From: Nostoc sp. 'Peltigera membranacea cyanobiont' N6
GTDB taxonomy: Bacteria; Cyanobacteriota; Cyanobacteriia; Cyanobacteriales; Nostocaceae
Assembly (NCBI RefSeq): GCF_002949735.1
Contig: NZ_CP026681.1
Location: 3,672,501-3,736,500 of the forward strand
Reading direction: 5' to 3'
Length of the DNA stretch: 64,000 nt
This document shows, piece after piece, positions 63,912 to 64,000 of the stretch. How positions within the stretch are numbered: position 1 is the first letter of the stretch; every line of letters starts with the position of its first letter. The notes under the pieces are model-generated. The model saw only the letters and a list, made by a program, of their open reading frames with translations. It searched no databases and was not told where the DNA came from. A program made the position numbers and the translations under genes.

Positions 63912-64000
63912 ACTCTGTTGGAATTTTCGCTGGTAAATGAGGCTCGGAAAACAGAAACTCAGGATAATTCCCACAAAAAGATCGAGTCATTTATGGGAAT

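Overview
The window looks like a chromosomal segment of a filamentous, probably heterocyst-forming cyanobacterium of the Nostoc/Anabaena group. The evidence is the cyanobacterial split of the RNA polymerase beta' subunit into rpoC1 and rpoC2, photosynthetic and respiratory genes (petG, cytM, ndhH), very frequent HIP1-type octamers (GCGATCGC), abundant heptanucleotide tandem repeats between genes, and 29-bp small dispersed repeats. No rRNA, tRNA or CRISPR array was recognised.

Layout. 1-1.5 kb: remains of two unrelated transposases. 1.7-3.8 kb: cytM, petG, rsmD, hisH. 3.9-7.3 kb: a decayed pyroglutamyl-peptidase-like gene, a stub of a DUF3370-like gene, then a two-gene STAND ATPase plus TPR module whose 5' end looks cut. 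7.5-9.5 kb: an unknown conserved protein and a Uma2 nuclease-like protein. 9.8-21.5 kb: the housekeeping block rpsT, tatD, rpoB, rpoC1, rpoC2, all on the minus strand, with repeat-derived foldbacks in its spacers. 21.5-33 kb: hisD preceded by a structured non-coding stretch, a universal stress protein, hslO, a membrane-anchored repeat protein, a beta-hydroxyacid-dehydrogenase-like reductase, a 31-residue membrane peptide, a MidA-like methyltransferase, a DUF6745-like protein, a VOC protein and a single-domain cyanobacteriochrome candidate. 33-40 kb: ndhH, an M48 protease, rsmH, a MotA/TolQ/ExbB protein and an MMADHC-like protein. 40.3-44.2 kb: four tandem leucine-rich-repeat genes made of about forty 66-bp units, one of them truncated. 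44-52.5 kb: a potassium channel/RCK protein, an internally deleted Uma2 gene, argD, an IS200/IS605 element, a decayed response regulator beside a response-regulator/kinase hybrid, and ribonuclease Z. 53-59 kb: a Wzc/CpsD-type chain-length kinase, a SpoIID-like protein, ilvN, a BON protein and an alpha/beta hydrolase. 59.2-61.0 kb: an IS1634-like element with perfect 28-bp ends and a deleted transposase. 61.3-64 kb: two NIL-domain genes, a Crp-family regulator resembling CysR, and cysE, which together suggest a sulfur-assimilation locus.

How the genes fit together. The conserved blocks are core cyanobacterial functions: transcription, translation, rRNA methylation, histidine, arginine and branched-chain amino-acid synthesis, cysteine supply and photosynthetic electron transport. 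The accessory signal lies in (a) the single-domain GAF protein carrying both the DXCF and the Cys-His bilin motifs with correct spacing, (b) the repeat-driven LRR cluster, (c) the STAND/TPR pair on a scarred junction, (d) a TnpB without a zinc finger, (e) mobile repeats that have become the C-terminal codons of two genes, and (f) several foldback elements, including two of equal 106-bp length with the same end sequence. All functional names rest on motif recognition by eye; no database search was possible.
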